Shown here piece after piece: positions 43,010 through 54,745 of a stretch of DNA of 64,000 bases. Positions within the stretch are counted from its first letter, which is position 1. Each line of letters starts with the position of its first letter. This DNA comes from Sinohyriopsis cumingii. Its lineage: Eukaryota; Mollusca; Bivalvia; Unionida; Unionidae. The position numbers and the translations under genes are program-made. The notes under the pieces are model-generated. The model was given only the letters and a program-made list of their open reading frames with translations, searched no databases and was not told where the DNA came from. The stretch lies in the NCBI GenBank assembly GCA_028554795.2, contig CM068835.1, positions 59,367,719 to 59,431,718 on the forward strand, written 5' to 3'.

Positions 43010-45650
43010 GGGAATTTCTTCTTTTTCAATTTCAAATGCAAGCAAGAGACCTGCATTCACATTCTTAATTTCTGCGTGGCTCATCAAGCGTGCGAAAAGT
43101 GCATCCAAGAACTTACCTTTAGCAATTGCCCTCACTGCAGCAAGATTCCTGGAGGACATGAAACAATCTTTTGGGGGCTTAACACGCTAGACAAATTCAC
43201 TCAATGGATCTTAGACCCCATCGACGAGACGTGGAGCCAAGAGGACATCGAGCATTACGGAGATTGTGATCGTCATGCCACGGTGATGGCTCACAATTTC
43301 TCCGGATATGATGGACAGTTTCTTCTCAGATAATATATAGAACATGGCACCGAACGTCCTAAAGTCACTTTGAACGGAGCCAAAATCATCCACATGCAAG
43401 TAGGACAATTACGAGTTATAGATTCGATGAGTTACTTGGCCATGCCTTTGAGCCGAATGCCTAAAACGTTTGGAATGACAGAAATGGCCAAAGGCTACTT
43501 TCCGCACTTGTTTAATATCGAAGCCAATCAACATGCCATTCTACCCCGTTTGCCTGAGGCTCACGATTACAACCCCGACAGCATGCGTACCGAACAAAGA
43601 GAAGCTTTCTATACTTGGTACCAGGCTCAGGCGTCGGACCCTTTCGACTTTCAGGAAGAAATGTTAAAGTATTGTCATTCCAACGTGGACATTTTACGGC
43701 GTTGCTGTGGAACATTTCGAGAACTGTTCATGGAACACGGAGGGGTCGATCCTTTGAAAGAAGCCTGCACCATTGCCAAAGCATGTTTCTTAGTATATCC
43801 TCAACGATTCATGCTCGAAAACACCCTAGCTGTCATCAGTCCTCAAACGACCGACTTTGTCAAACGTCAATACTCGGTCAATGCCCTACGTTGGTTGCAT
43901 TACTTGTGCGACAAGGAAGACAAATGGATTCAGCACGCCCGCAACGCAGGGGGCGAAAGACCATCGGAACGTATTCTGTAGATGGCTGGGACTTAGAAAA
44001 CCCTAAGACCGAGTACGATTTTAACGGTTGCTTATTTCACGGATGTCCCGTCTGCTACCCTGAACGTGGCACTAAAAATCACTTTTTACAACGAACCATG
44101 GAAGACTTGTACCAGACCACTTGTCATATGCGTTTAATGTTAGAACAGTAAGGATATCAAGTTGTGGAAATGTGGGAACACGAGTACGATCACCGTTTGA
44201 AAACCGATCCCGAGTTTAAACGCATCGTAGAAAGTTACAAGTTGATGGACCCCCTGAATCCGAGGGACAGTTTGTACGGAGGATGAACAAATGCCACCTG
44301 TTTGTTGTACCATGCTCACGAAGAGAAAGGAGAGGAAATCAAATACTTGGACGTGTGCTCGCTGTATCCCTACATGTGCAAATATTGTCGCTTTCCTGCA
44401 GGGCACCCACAATTGTTGACGGAACACATCGACCTGGCCACATTCGACAATACGAAGGTTTGATCAAGTGCAAAGTCTTGCCTCCCACCGACTTGTACCA
44501 TCCCGTGTTACCTCACCATTGCCAAAGCAAGCTGATGTTTCCCCTGTGCCGTACTTGTGCCAAAACGTGCAATCAAGACCAGGCTCGTCAGCACAGCCAG
44601 GAAGAACGCACCTTGACAGGAACGTGGGTCAGCGTGGAATTGTTCAAAGCTCTAGACCTGGGATACCAACTGTTAGAAGTATATGACATTTACCACTTTC
44701 CCAAGACACAGAAATACCACAAGGGTGACCCAACTCAGAAAGACATTTTCGTAGACTACGTGGATGCCTTTTTGAAACTGAAACAAGAAACCTGTGGCTA
44801 TCCTTCCTGGTGTCACACTCCCGAATATGAAAAGATTTTCAAAGAGAAATACTGGGAGCAGGAATGCATCACTTTAGACCACATGGAGAAAAACGAAGGC
44901 AGGCGATCGTTTGCCAAAGTGATGTTAAATTGCTTGTGGGGCAAAGTGGCACAACGGCCGTGTTTACCCAAGACGGAATATTTGACAGAACCTTTCCGCT
45001 ACTTCCAGATGATTCACGACAAAAACCAAACAGATGAAACACGTGGACGTCGTTCATGAGGATTTGATCTTATTCAATTACGAAGAAGATCTAAACTTTG
45101 TAGAAGCCAATGAATTTGGAAATGTCATCATTGCGACTTATGTGACAGCCCATGCTCGCTTAAAGTTATACGAAGCTTTAGAACTGTTAGGTGATCGCGT
45201 CCTATACTTTGACACAGTTGCATTTACATCGATCGCCCGGGTCAGCAACACCCTGACATTGAAGATACCGTTTAGGAGCCTGGACAGACGAACACCCCGA
45301 CGAGAAGATTTTAAGTTTCGCTAGTGGCGGTCCTAAACATTACGGCTACGAATACCGGGAAAAACAAGGAGAAGTGCACATGAAGTGTAAAGTGAAAGGA
45401 TTGACTCTCAATTATCGCTCCAGTTGAGTGGTGAACTTTGGCGTATTGAAAGAAGACTTGCAGTCTGGAGAGGATGGAAACTTTACTGTGACCACCTACC
45501 AACCGAACAAGATTGTACGTTTACCCACTCACCAAATCGGCAATCGACCCTTAGAAAACTGTATCAAATCGTGTACCAGAAGCGAGTGCGTCTTCCCAAC
45601 CACTTCACTTTTCCGTATGGACACGTCGGTATAAAAAAAAAATGGTTGTA
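43010..45650 (+). pseudogene. Polinton DNA polymerase B, frameshifted
   Basis: The protein-primed family B polymerase of animal Polintons, in about six frame-shifted pieces. In order: an FWGLNTLDKFTQWIL and VMAHNFSGYDGQFLLR segment (exonuclease region, 43160-43330), LRVIDSMSYLAMPLSRMPK and GYFPHLFNIE (43400-43530), the YCHSNVDILRRCC block (43670), a later FNGCLFHGCPVC patch (44020), motif A YLDVCSLYPYM (44345), motif B as LNCLWGKVAQRP (44930), the motif C region near 45200 disrupted by a shift, and the C-terminal SGGPKHYGYEY and KVKGLTLNYRS segments to about 45640. Multiple stops make it non-functional. Confidence 0.92.
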
Positions 45651-45671
45651 AGAGGATAGCCACCAACAAGG

Positions 45672-46151
45672 ATGACTTCACCACAGCAAGAATCGAGTGA
45701 GAAACCCATTGAGAACTCCAAGTTCAAACCCTACAATTTTCCGGTCTTCTTGCCTGACTATTGTGATTGTGCCCGTCGACTGGAACCGTTTCAGAAATGG
45801 TCCACGGATAGGGAAGGATTACCTACTTCGAATGTTTTAGCTAGGACAGGATTTGTCTACTTGGGACCTGAGACTGGATTGGGATACGAAGTACAGTATT
45901 TCAGTTGCGGTCTGAAGTTACGAATGGATCAATGTATCTATAAAGATTCAGCTATTCTGGAACATACTCAATGGTCTCCGCACTGCATATACCTTTCTAT
46001 GGCCTTTCCACCCATCACACTATGGTACAATTGTGATGATACATTAGAGAAGGTAGTACCGTTGTCCAAGAAGAAGAAAAAAGCGACTTCCAAAACTAGA
46101 CATAAAAAAGGAATGATGTACATGTTTGAGATTTCATTGCGACTAGTATGA
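45672..46151 (+). CDS. BIR-domain (IAP-like) protein 1
   Basis: A 159-residue open frame with one baculovirus-IAP-repeat-like domain at about residues 25-115: a RRLEPFQKW start, the LARTGFVYLGPE block, YFSCGLKL and a LEHTQWSPHC end. Three of the four expected zinc ligands are visible (C, H, C); the first cysteine of the usual CxxC is replaced by tyrosine (YFSC), so the fold may be damaged or altered. The tail is lysine-rich. No RING is seen. Viral IAPs block host apoptosis; this role is inferred from the domain alone. It begins just after the polymerase relic. Confidence 0.72.
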   Translation: MTSPQQESSEKPIENSKFKPYNFPVFLPDYCDCARRLEPFQKWSTDREGLPTSNVLARTGFVYLGPETGLGYEVQYFSCGLKLRMDQCIYKDSAILEHTQWSPHCIYLSMAFPPITLWYNCDDTLEKVVPLSKKKKKATSKTRHKKGMMYMFEISLRLV

Positions 46152-46599
46152 AGGGACAATGTGCAGGATCGATAGTTCATTGTGACTACCAAGACCAAGC
46201 AAACAAGATCAATCCTTTTGAAAGACACATCATTCAAGTTTGGGGATTGTAAAATAAAAATTACCTCCCCATAGTGTAACTAGTAGTAAATGGAAGACCC
46301 ATGCATGCGGTTACCATTGTAATTGCGCAACGGAGTTTGCAGACGAGTGCGATGCTGAGCCTTGCGATGTGAGCGATGCAGCAACGCATCATGGGAACTT
46401 TGTTCTCACTACTACTACAACTACACCTATCACGGAAAGTGATGGTGTTCGTGTCAAACCTGATGGATGCGAAAGCGATGCCGCTCCTTATCGTGGACAC
46501 TTTACTGGTTTTCATTGTGGATGTCAACCTTCACGTCTACCACCCTACAGATGTCATCCAGCCCTGAGCAAACTCCTATCGATGTCACCCTACCCTCAT

Positions 46600-46884
46600 C
46601 GAAACGAACATATGAACAACGAATATTCGTCCCCAGTGCGTTTTCCTGAATACTGCGACTTTGAAAATCGTTTTCAATCGTTCAAAGGAAAATGGCCTAA
46701 ATACGTGGGAGGACCGACCCCTAAAGAATTAGCCAGAGCTGGACTTTTCTACTTGGGCGAAGGGGATAAAGTCAAGTGCTTCAGTTGCGTTGTGTCACTT
46801 CACCATTTGGAACAACAAGATTCGGCCTACCTGGAACATGCTCGATGGTCTCAAAATTGTCACTATTTACCTTTAGTGGGATGA
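46600..46884 (+). CDS. BIR-domain (IAP-like) protein 2
   Basis: The BIR domain covers about 46645-46875: CDFENRFQSFKGKWPKY, a TPKELARAGLFYLGEGDKV block, then CFSC (both cysteines present), LEHARW and SQNC, so all four zinc ligands are kept, unlike its neighbour. The open frame extends upstream to 46369, but that part has a different composition and no domain, so I give the domain-bearing part with start at the ATG near 46600. It lies in tandem with BIR gene 1 and is probably a diverged duplicate. Confidence 0.7.
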   Translation, partial: RNEHMNNEYSSPVRFPEYCDFENRFQSFKGKWPKYVGGPTPKELARAGLFYLGEGDKVKCFSCVVSLHHLEQQDSAYLEHARWSQNCHYLPLVG

Positions 46885-46894
46885 TATCAGTAAT

Positions 46895-47300
46895 CCCTGA
46901 ATGGATACTTTACAAGAGAACATACGTGGTTTGCCTGTGAACAATTGCATCCGTTACGTTACCGGTGTTTGAACCACTGGTACCTGAATGCTATAAAAGA
47001 ACTGATTCATGAGAAAGTGTTCCATTGGTCAGACATTCATCAATTACCCCTTGGTTCAACGGATTGGTTTGTTATTGATGATTCTATTTGCTAACAGGTA
47101 AACTTAGTGCAACGAATTCCAGAGGAAGAGAGTCACAAAAATCTTTTACACAACGTCAACTTAGTGGAAGAGAAAACTTCTGAACGAACTGTGATGTGCA
47201 AGTTAGTGACCAAACTATTTAGATTCGCTACTGGAGTAAAAATTATCTCTGTGCAGACAGTACACTTATTGTCTCCGACAAGAGAGAGTTTAGTATGACA
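46895..47300 (+). pseudogene. Unknown gene, duplicate copy 1
   Basis: Contains GGATACTTTACAAGAGA, TTGCATCCGTTAC, CACTGGTACCTGAATGCTAT and TTCATGAGAAAGTGTTCCA words, all repeated in the same order at 47300-47700, followed by an RIPEEESHKN and SERTVMCKLVTK frame. Frames are broken. I do not recognise the protein. Confidence 0.55.
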
Positions 47301-48152
47301 TGATCATGGATACTTTACAAGAGATCATTCATGGTTTGCCTGTATAGTTGAAAGAAGACATTTACCGAGAGTTGGTCAAAATACAAGACAAACGTAAATA
47401 ACAATTGCATCCGTTACATCACCAGTGTTTAAACCATTGGTACCTGAATGCTATAAGATGACTGATTCATGAGAAAGTGTTCCAGTGGTCAGACCTTGTT
47501 AAGCACTTCGAGGCCAAGAAGGTCACATGTTCATGATTTTTGTTTCTTCAAGATACACCTACTGCAACGAATTCCAGAAGGAGAGTTGAAGTATTACCAA
47601 AATCTTTTATGCAACATCTGCTTAGTAGAAGAGGAAACTTCTGAACGAACTCTGAACTGTAGGTTAATGCTTGGAGCATTTAGAATCCCTACTGGAGAAC
47701 GATTATATCTGGGTAGGAAGTACGTTTATTGCTTCCGAAAAAAAGATGGTATAACAACAGGCTGCCATGCCACGGCTTTTAGCAAAGGTGATTCACAGAT
47801 TCCGTGGAAGGACACTATTCAAACAGTGGATGATTACCAACACTTATTACGACAACTCTGTCTGTTGAATTTGGGTCGACGTGTGGTGTGTGTCTTAGTG
47901 ACTTGTTTCTGGGATTTCGTTTACCAGCCAATTCCTTGTGGACTCTTTACGATCAGTACTTACCACTCATTTAAACATGAAAGTGGTTCCTTTAAATGTC
48001 CACAAGAGACTCATATTGTCCGAAGACTTGCATACACTTTCCTAACAGTACTATGTTCTGTTTATAGCACTTGCCCTATTTCCAAGAAACATGCTGGTTT
48101 TTACTTTCAACTTGTGACCTCACTTTCTGTTTATAGCAGCTGTATGGCTTAG
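47301..48152 (+). pseudogene. Unknown gene, duplicate copy 2
   Basis: A second copy of the preceding unit, in broken frames before about 47570 and then an open frame to 48152: RIPEGELKYYQNLLCNICL, SERTLNCRLMLGAFRIPTGE, a VDDYQHLLRQLCLLNLGRRV segment and a hydrophobic end. The coding part shared with copy 1 is easily seen from E-T-S-E-R-T. No family is recognised; no zinc ligands or catalytic motif are clear. Confidence 0.5.
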
Positions 48153-48399
48153 TTAGGAAAGTTATGACTGGTTTTCTAACTTTTAATCTTTGCACCCATT
48201 TTTTTGTTCTAATTCAAATCTGGTACAGAACCAGTCTGTAGATATTTGGTGCTAAAAGTCGTCAGATTTATTCTAGTCGATGCGTGTGTAAGAGCAAAAA
48301 TATTTTTCAAATAATTTCACAGATGGATTAGGAAAAGACGAAAATCTGATTCAGAGATGAATACATGCATTACACAATACAGCGTTCCATTCTAGGACA

Positions 48400-49400
48400 G
48401 CTTCATGCCCCTTGCAGGCTGCGTGGAAAGGATTTTAATAATGGTCATGGTGGTAAAACAAAGAAACCTTGAATTAGCTCATTTTACTAACTCAAATACT
48501 AAGGTAACTTCTTTTCTTACAGCAGAACTAAATTATGGATATGAATTTTATAAATGCAGAGGTGTTATTTACCGAGTTCTTAGTAGAACACGGACTACCC
48601 CTTGTGTTAGAAGACTACATTGATCCTTTGTTCAAACGGATGTTTCCTGATTCCAAAATTGCAGAAAATATGAATGTTCAAAAACAAAATCAGCTAATAT
48701 TGTTAGGTGTTTAGCAAAAGATACTTCACTTAAAATTGCAGAAGCCATGAAAATCGGGCCGTTTAGTATAACAACAGACAGGAGTAGTGATTATGTCAAA
48801 AAGTTGTACGCTGTCTGTGTAAGAGACTTTGACAATGAAAAGGGCAAAGTTAGAGTGCTCTTCCTTCATCACCAGAATTAACAGTAGATTCCACCGGAGA
48901 AAACATTTTCTTTTTATTAGGTTGATAATGCTTTGAATAAATATTAGGTGGCAGAACTGTAAGGGGCTTTCAGCTGATAATGCATCATGATGACACGAAT
49001 TCATAAAAGAGTTGAATTCTATATTGTGAAAAATGTCTCCATCATTGTACATGTCAGGTTGTCTCTGTTATATGATGCAACATGCTGCAGGAAAGGCTGC
49101 TGATAAATTAGAAGAACTCCTGAAGTATTAAGTTGGCACTCTACCTGACAATGCACTTCATGTGGACAGAGTTGATTTTGTTCATCTTATTTCCCCGCTA
49201 AAAGACCCAATAACTGTAAGATATAAATTTCCGTTTCTTTGTCAGGTTATGATAGGAACATTGGTTCTTTACCATTCTAATGCTGGTTGTGAGAGATTGT
49301 TCAGTATTGTTAACAAAAATAAAACTGGATTCAGATCCAAGCTTGTAACATAGCATTTAGTGCTGGTGTGCAAAACATTCGTAGTCTCAGTTTGTAGAAA
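48400..49400 (+). pseudogene. hAT-family transposase relic nested in element 2
   Basis: Fragments of a hAT transposase: a segment around 48700-48860 with IGPFSITTDRSSDYVKKLYA and VRDFDNEKGKVRV (the DxSS catalytic-core start), and a C-terminal dimerisation region at 49162-49353 with FLCQVMIGTLVLYHSNAGCE, RLFSIVNKNKT and FRSKL. Stops and shifts separate them and the middle is poorly kept. It lies between the unknown duplicated gene and the packaging ATPase, so it interrupted the viral element. Confidence 0.75.
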
Positions 49401-49792
49401 GTGTTTTGAAATGCAGTATGAGAGCCTATTGCTTTTTAAACCTCAAAGTATTATGTACAAAAACTTGACGCAGTAATTGATGTTAAAAGTCCATCAATAA
49501 ATAATTTTGTACATATGCTCATTGAATTGTTATCATGTTATATGTGGATTATCTTTTTCTGCTCGGATAACTCTTTTTGTCCACATGGATTACACTTTTT
49601 CCTCGCCAGGGTTTGGCATGTATGTATATTCCACTTTAATCGTTTTGATGATTTTTATTGCTGTACATAACTATTTGGCTTTTATGTATTTTTGTCTTTC
49701 GTGTTGTTCCATTTTAATTTGCAATTAACGTGTCCTGAAAAAGAATAAAAACTCTTGTCTGTTTTCGCGTCACAAGTGACATTTCTGACAGA

Positions 49793-50590
49793 ATGGCTAC
49801 ATCTGCTGTCTCTGCTCCTTCTTCCTCCACTTTCAAAGGTATCGACGAACACTTAGATCGTGCCATTTGGGAGGTTTTGTATCTTCGCCATCCCTTTAAC
49901 ATGCGCATTGCTGGACCTAGTGGTTCAGGCAAAACCGAATTTGTCAAACGTTTGATCAAACATAAACATCATTTGATCGATCGTCCACTTCAACAAATCG
50001 TGTGGTGTTACAAAGAGTGGCAGTCAGCATACAGCCTCTTGCGAGAAAGTCAAGGCGATTCCAGTGTGTTTGTGGAAGGCATTCCTAACGAAGGCAACGG
50101 AATCGTATCTGACCCCCGTCAAACCCATCTGGTCATTTTCAACAATATGTAAGGAGAAGACGAAGAAGAAATTAAACTGTGGTTTACGCGCAAAGGGTAT
50201 TTTCGTAATGCCAATGTCATTTACACCACTCAAAATTTGTTTAAACAAAGTAAAGCCCACAGAAAACAGCTTCTGCTCGCAATAGAGGCACTTCGGCCAA
50301 GACGCAACCTTACATTCACAAACCACGACCTGCAACGACGGTAACCGCGTATCCGGTAGCCTCAGGTTCATCCACTTCTCCGTTGATAACACCATGTAAG
50401 CCCGTGTCTCCAAGAACTTCTCCTCCAGTGGTGACACCCTCCTCCTCTTTAACTGCAGTGGCAGCTGCTCACAAAGTACCTGCTCCCAAAATAAAAGTCC
50501 AAGAGAGATCGGACAGAGTGTACTGGATTTGTCCAACCAAGAACTTTCTCGATTTAGTCCGTTGCGATCCCTTGCACGACGTGTAATGCC
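49793..50590 (+). pseudogene. HerA/FtsK-type genome-packaging ATPase, decayed
   Basis: The ATPase that pumps DNA into capsids. An N-terminal frame (49793-50152) holds IRHPF-like lead-in and Walker A GPSGSGKTEF. The Walker B site reads LVIFNNM, with the usual aspartates replaced by asparagines, and is followed at once by a TAA. The next segment continues in line with FTRKGYFRNANVIYTTQNLF (the conserved QNLF sensor block) to about 50270, after which most of the C-terminal ATPase core seems deleted. A proline- and serine-rich tail (50380-50585) ends with WICPTKNFLDLVRCDP. Inactive. Confidence 0.88.
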
Positions 50591-51010
50591 TGTCCTCAAG
50601 CTGATACGACGTAAAGACATTCAGTGGCGACGCGTTCCAGTATAAAAAAGGCATGAGAAAAAGTATGGGTATCAGGGTTTTTGTGCTCCTGAACCTTAAA
50701 GAAGTGCACACTGTCACTATCGTCATTCTCCTGTCCAAAAAGCAAAGAAACAAAGTCTCGTCATCCGACAAAGCGCTTAGCCAAGCATGACGTTACCATA
50801 TAAAAAAATACAGTCGTTAAAAGAAAAAGAGGAGTCACCAAAGGTGAGGATTCCTTGGCGATTTTGGAAAACATATTGTCACTTTTTTGACGAAGCGATA
50901 GTCACAAAAACAAAAGATAAAAGGGCGTGGGTTAAGTCATCGACGTTGGTGAATATCCTGGAACCAGCAAGCAAAGATGTCATCCCCCAGAAAACATTCC
51001 TCTTCTAAAC
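50587..51010 (+). pseudogene. Unknown small genes of element 2
   Basis: Short frames MPVLKLIRRKDIQWRR (from 50586) and a basic 73-residue frame (50787-51008; SPKVRIPWRFWKTYCHFF) lie between ATPase and pX genes. Matching positions in element 3 also hold short basic frames, which suggests real but eroded genes. No family recognised. Confidence 0.35.
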
Positions 51011-51029
51011 CCAAAGGAAAGAAAAGGAA

Positions 51030-51362
51030 ATGAATGCCTCCTCGTTTAGTCAAACATGTGGACATGTTATCTGTCCTGTCCAAAGCTTCTCCTCCCATGC
51101 GAGAAAAAAAATCATTCAAACGGCCTCCAAATATGTCATCGATACCGTGTGTGAATGTTGTTTGAACGTCTTGAAAGGCACGATACGTTTGTCAAAACAC
51201 CAGAAACAATGCTTAGGCAAACATCGTCACGTTCTTCGCCAAATGACTCAAAAGAAAATTCCCATTCGTCAAAAGAAGAAGATGTTGGTTAAACGTGGAG
51301 AAATTTTGCCATTATTGTTAGGACCTTTGCTGAAGGGAGCATTGCGAACCATGCTGCGATGA
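51030..51362 (+). pseudogene. pX-like minor protein of element 2
   Basis: From about 51110 the frame reads KKIIQTASKYVIDTVCECC, LNVLKGTIRLSKHQKQC, KHRHVLRQM and, after a basic stretch, LVKRGEILPLLLGPLLKGAL, the typical animal Polinton pX-like sequence: a Cys-containing basic domain and a C-terminal hydrophobic lytic helix. The first 26 residues appear to be in a shifted frame relative to the neighbouring one (MPPRLVKHVDMLSVLS at 51032), so a frameshift lies near 51100. Confidence 0.82.
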
Positions 51363-51428
51363 TTCCTGGGAGCAAGATTAAAAGGACCTCTGGAGTCCCA
51401 AGATCTCGGACGTGACACTTGACATCGA

Positions 51429-52092
51429 ATGGAAGGACGAAAACTAGCTTTAGTGCCTTACAAACGTTGGATGGAATACCATCGTTGGCAAGAACAACGA
51501 ACCCCGCATTTGTCTCACAATCCCAATCTGAGCGAGGTGTCCCAGTTACAACACAAATTGCACTCATTGATGGATCGCCACGATTTTTTCGAAACAGAAA
51601 TCACAAAAGTACGGTCAGCTCTAGCAACGACTGCAACTCTTTCACCAGAAAGCTTCAGACGAAACAGCTCTACCCACTCTGAACGATTTTAAGACCTTGA
51701 TGAAAAGTCCACTACCACTACCACCACTACTACTACCAGTGAGCAAGACAGAAAAAGGAGAAGAAGAAGAAGAAGAAGGGTTTCAAACTTCGCCAGAAAA
51801 AGTATGCAAGTTAACAACACCACCTACCTCCAGAATTGGATGGATTTAAAACCCTAAAGAAGCTTTCTTGAGAGCTGGCAAAAATGTCTTGTTGCAAAAA
51901 GGCAAAGACATTTTGGGTCGACGAGAAATACCTATAAATGCCCTGAGCGCTAATGAGTCAGGCATTCCTACTTCCCTGACAAAATAGCAAGGACAAGGCA
52001 GAAAGAGACTACGAAGAAAACACACATTCACAAGACTTCACACTTCTAAATCTAGAAAGGCAAAGAAAAGAAGAATTGCTCCAGAAAAATGA
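51429..52092 (+). pseudogene. Minor virion gene of element 2
   Basis: Begins MEGRKLALVPYKRWMEYHRW with a helical region through 51692, passes through an acidic GAAGAAGAA repeat, and continues after stops as PKEAFLRAGKNVLLQKGKDI and a Lys/Arg-rich end near 52090. The same PKE-x-F-x-x-AGKNVL segment occurs in element 3 directly before its capsid gene, which supports a conserved gene. Function unknown; the position suggests a virion component. Confidence 0.6.
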
Positions 52093-52142
52093 TGCACCCA
52101 GAGTATTGAGCCTGTTTCAAATCGGAACTGGATCTGTTTGCC

Positions 52143-53301
52143 ATGCCACCCACCAAGATGACTACGCAAGAATCCCAGTGGGTTGAATTTCATCCCGTCT
52201 CCTCTTTGACGGATTCAGCTCCCAATGAGTTTGATATCAAAGGTCAGCCCGAGATTACAATGATCTGAATAACAGTTAGCTGTGCTTGAAAGTCAAAGTG
52301 ATCAAAACGGACAACACTAATCCAGGAGCTGACGCTAGAGTAGCTCCTGTCAACAATTTCATGCATTCCTTGTTCAGCGACGTTGACTTGTACTTGAATA
52401 ACAAACTGGTCAGCAGCAGCATGGATACTTACCCTTATCCAGCGTACCTGGAAAATATCTTGACGTACGGAAAAGAAGCCAAAAATACTCATCTGGATGC
52501 TTGCGTGGTATGGAATCCAGACACAGCGGGTGAGAACCCGTTTAGAGACACAGGCCTGACAGCAGAGGACGATCCTCACAATCTGAGGTTTAATAACCGT
52601 CGTAAGAAAATTCTGCAATGACGTAGTGTATAACTATTGGATAGTTTACATTTGGACATGTGGTTACAAGAAAAGTATTTGCTGAACGGAGTGGATATCC
52701 GCCTGAGATTGAATCGTAGCAGTGTCACTTTAAATTTGATGACCAATGTCAACGAACACAAAACTATCTTCCACGAAGCTAGGCTCTACATGCGTCGTGT
52801 GAAAGTGTCACCTAAAGTGGGAAATGACATCAGTCACGCTTTGAGCAGAACGACCGGCAAGTATCCGATACGAAGAGTGGAAGTGAAAACGTTCACTATT
52901 CCTGCTGGACAGCGATCCTTGATCGAAGATCATCTATTCCAGGGACAATTACCCAAACGTTTGATCATTGGCATCGTCAAGAATTCAGCCTTTAATGGAC
53001 TTCACAACAAAAACCCATTCCAGTTTCAACATTACAACGTAGCCAAAATCGAAGTCAGTCGCGATGGCAAGACACTGTCTACTAGACCCTTCGAGCCTAA
53101 GTTTGGTCACAGGAATTATTTGAGATCGTACTTGTCCCTGTACGAAGCCACCGGACAGATAGGGACCAACAACAGTCACGGCATATCGTACGACGATTAT
53201 GCAGGAGACTATGCTTTGTGGGCTTTTGATCTCACTCCAGACTAAGGCAGCGACGAGGGACATTTTCACGCTATAAAATCCGGTCAAATTCGTGTGGAAT
53301 A
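52143..53301 (+). pseudogene. Major capsid protein of element 2 (F54H12.2-like)
   Basis: Three frame-shifted pieces: the N-terminus with WVEFHPVSSLTDSAPNEFDI (52143-52261, then a TGA), VAPVNNFMHSLFSDVDLYLN with YPYPAYLENILTYG (52286-52621), and LLNGVDIRLRLNRSS, EARLYMRRVKVSPKV, a TFTIPAGQRSLIEDHLFQGQ segment and a GISYDDYAGDYALWAFDLTP end (52637-53245, stop, then about 18 more codons). These are the hallmark blocks of the animal Polinton hexon-type capsid protein annotated in genomes as F54H12.2-like. It is unrelated at sight to the capsid gene of element 1. Confidence 0.92.
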
Positions 53302-53975
53302 GTTTGCGAATCCACTACCCCCAGATAACACAGTGACCCAGATAACACAGTGAACGTCATCCTGTATGCTGAATTTGACAATACGATATAAATCAACAGT
53401 TTGAGAGAATTCATTCTAGACTATTAGAAGCCATGAAAGACTGTTATCCCTCTTAACCTAGTGGAGAAGCTTTGGAAATGAAATGTGAGGAGACAATGAA
53501 AGGAGAACCCCAAGACAAAGACGAAGAAGGCCAAGTTATGAGGTGAAGCCTATGGTGAGGGAACCTACACAGACAATGGCTGCACCACAGCCAGTAGCTG
53601 CAACACATCCACAACGTGAACAACAACAACAACAAAAACAACAAGAACCAGTACAAGACCCACAGGAGGCAAGAGGTTAGTTGTTCATCCTCGAGTGTGG
53701 CATAGAAGACAAAGAGGACAGAGGGACGGGGGAACAAGAAGTGTTCACTATTCCACAAACGGAGGAGTGGGATAGTGAAGCCAATCAACCCCCGTCTGCT
53801 CCTCGAACCACTCGAGTGAATTGGAACAATGACTGGAGTAGACGTTGTGTCTGTGGTGCCAGACCCGGAAGGTGCTGCCATTAGAGAAGTGCATCTGGAG
53901 TTCCAAAAATCTAGGAAAGAAACACTATTAAATTTGCTAATGTGTGAATGTGGAGTAATGTGATTATAAATACTA
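53302..53975. other. Low-complexity coding-like stretch, no gene called
   Basis: A Gln/Pro/Glu-rich frame (about 53560-53880) follows the capsid gene and is broken by a stop at 53680. It could be an eroded viral gene, but no domain is visible. Confidence 0.4.
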
Positions 53976-53979
53976 ACTC

Positions 53980-54745
53980 CTTTCCTGATGTGTGTGTGTG
54001 TGTGTGTGTTTTTAAGCGCTAACGTACGTTTGTGTGGATGGTAGATTTTTGGGTTTTGTAATATATGAAGTAAGTTAGTGTATATAGTAGAGTGTATGGT
54101 TCTTTAAACCTTCCCGTCTGTGGATAGTATATTATGGTTATGTTTTTCCTTCTCCGTGGCTTCTTCTCGTGTGTGGATAGTATATTATGGTTATGTTTTT
54201 GCTTCTCCGTGGCTTCTTCTCGTGTGTAGAAAGTAGATTATGTTTATGTTTTTAGCTTCTTCTTGCGTGTAGATAGTAAACTATAGATTTGTTTCTGCTT
54301 CTTGGCGTGTGTGGATGGTAGATTTTAGGTTTGATTTGGCTTCTTTGCGTGTGTGGTTGCTAAATTATGGTTGTGTTTTTAGCTTCCCCCGAGTGTGGAT
54401 GGTATAGTTTGGGTTTGATTTGGCTTCTTGTATGTGGATAGTAGATTGTGGTTATGCTTTTATTTTCTCAGCGTGTGTGGATAGTACATTATGGTTATGT
54501 TTTTAGCTTCTTCTCTGTGTGGATAGTAAATGATGGTTTGTTTCTGCTTCTTGGCGTGTGTGGATGGTAGATTTCGGGTTTGATTTGACTTCTTCGCGTG
54601 TGTGGATGGTAAATTATGGTTATGTTTTTAACTTCTCCCGTATGTGGATGGTAGATTTGGGGTTTCATTTCGCTTCTCCGCGTGTGTGGATAGTAGATTT
54701 TGGTTATGTTTTTTGTCTCTTCACCTTTGTGTGGATAGTAAATAA
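53980..54745. repeat. Minisatellite of ~60-bp units (GTGTGTGGATAGTAGATT)
   Basis: About twelve diverged units share GTGTGTGGAT(A/G)GTA, a TTTTGGTTATGTTTTT-type centre and a GCTTCTTC end. It starts with a (GT)n run. Spurious frames across it give YHPHTR-like repeats. Confidence 0.88.

Larger units (their letters stand above)
42970..53350 (+). mobile_element. Decayed Polinton/adintovirus-like element (element 2)
   Basis: All recognisable parts run on the plus strand: polymerase B, two BIR-domain genes, a duplicated unknown gene, a nested hAT relic, packaging ATPase, pX-like protein, minor virion gene and major capsid protein. Every larger gene is broken by stops or frameshifts. Integrase and protease are not recognised. 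Limits are approximate because no terminal repeat was found. Confidence 0.8.
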
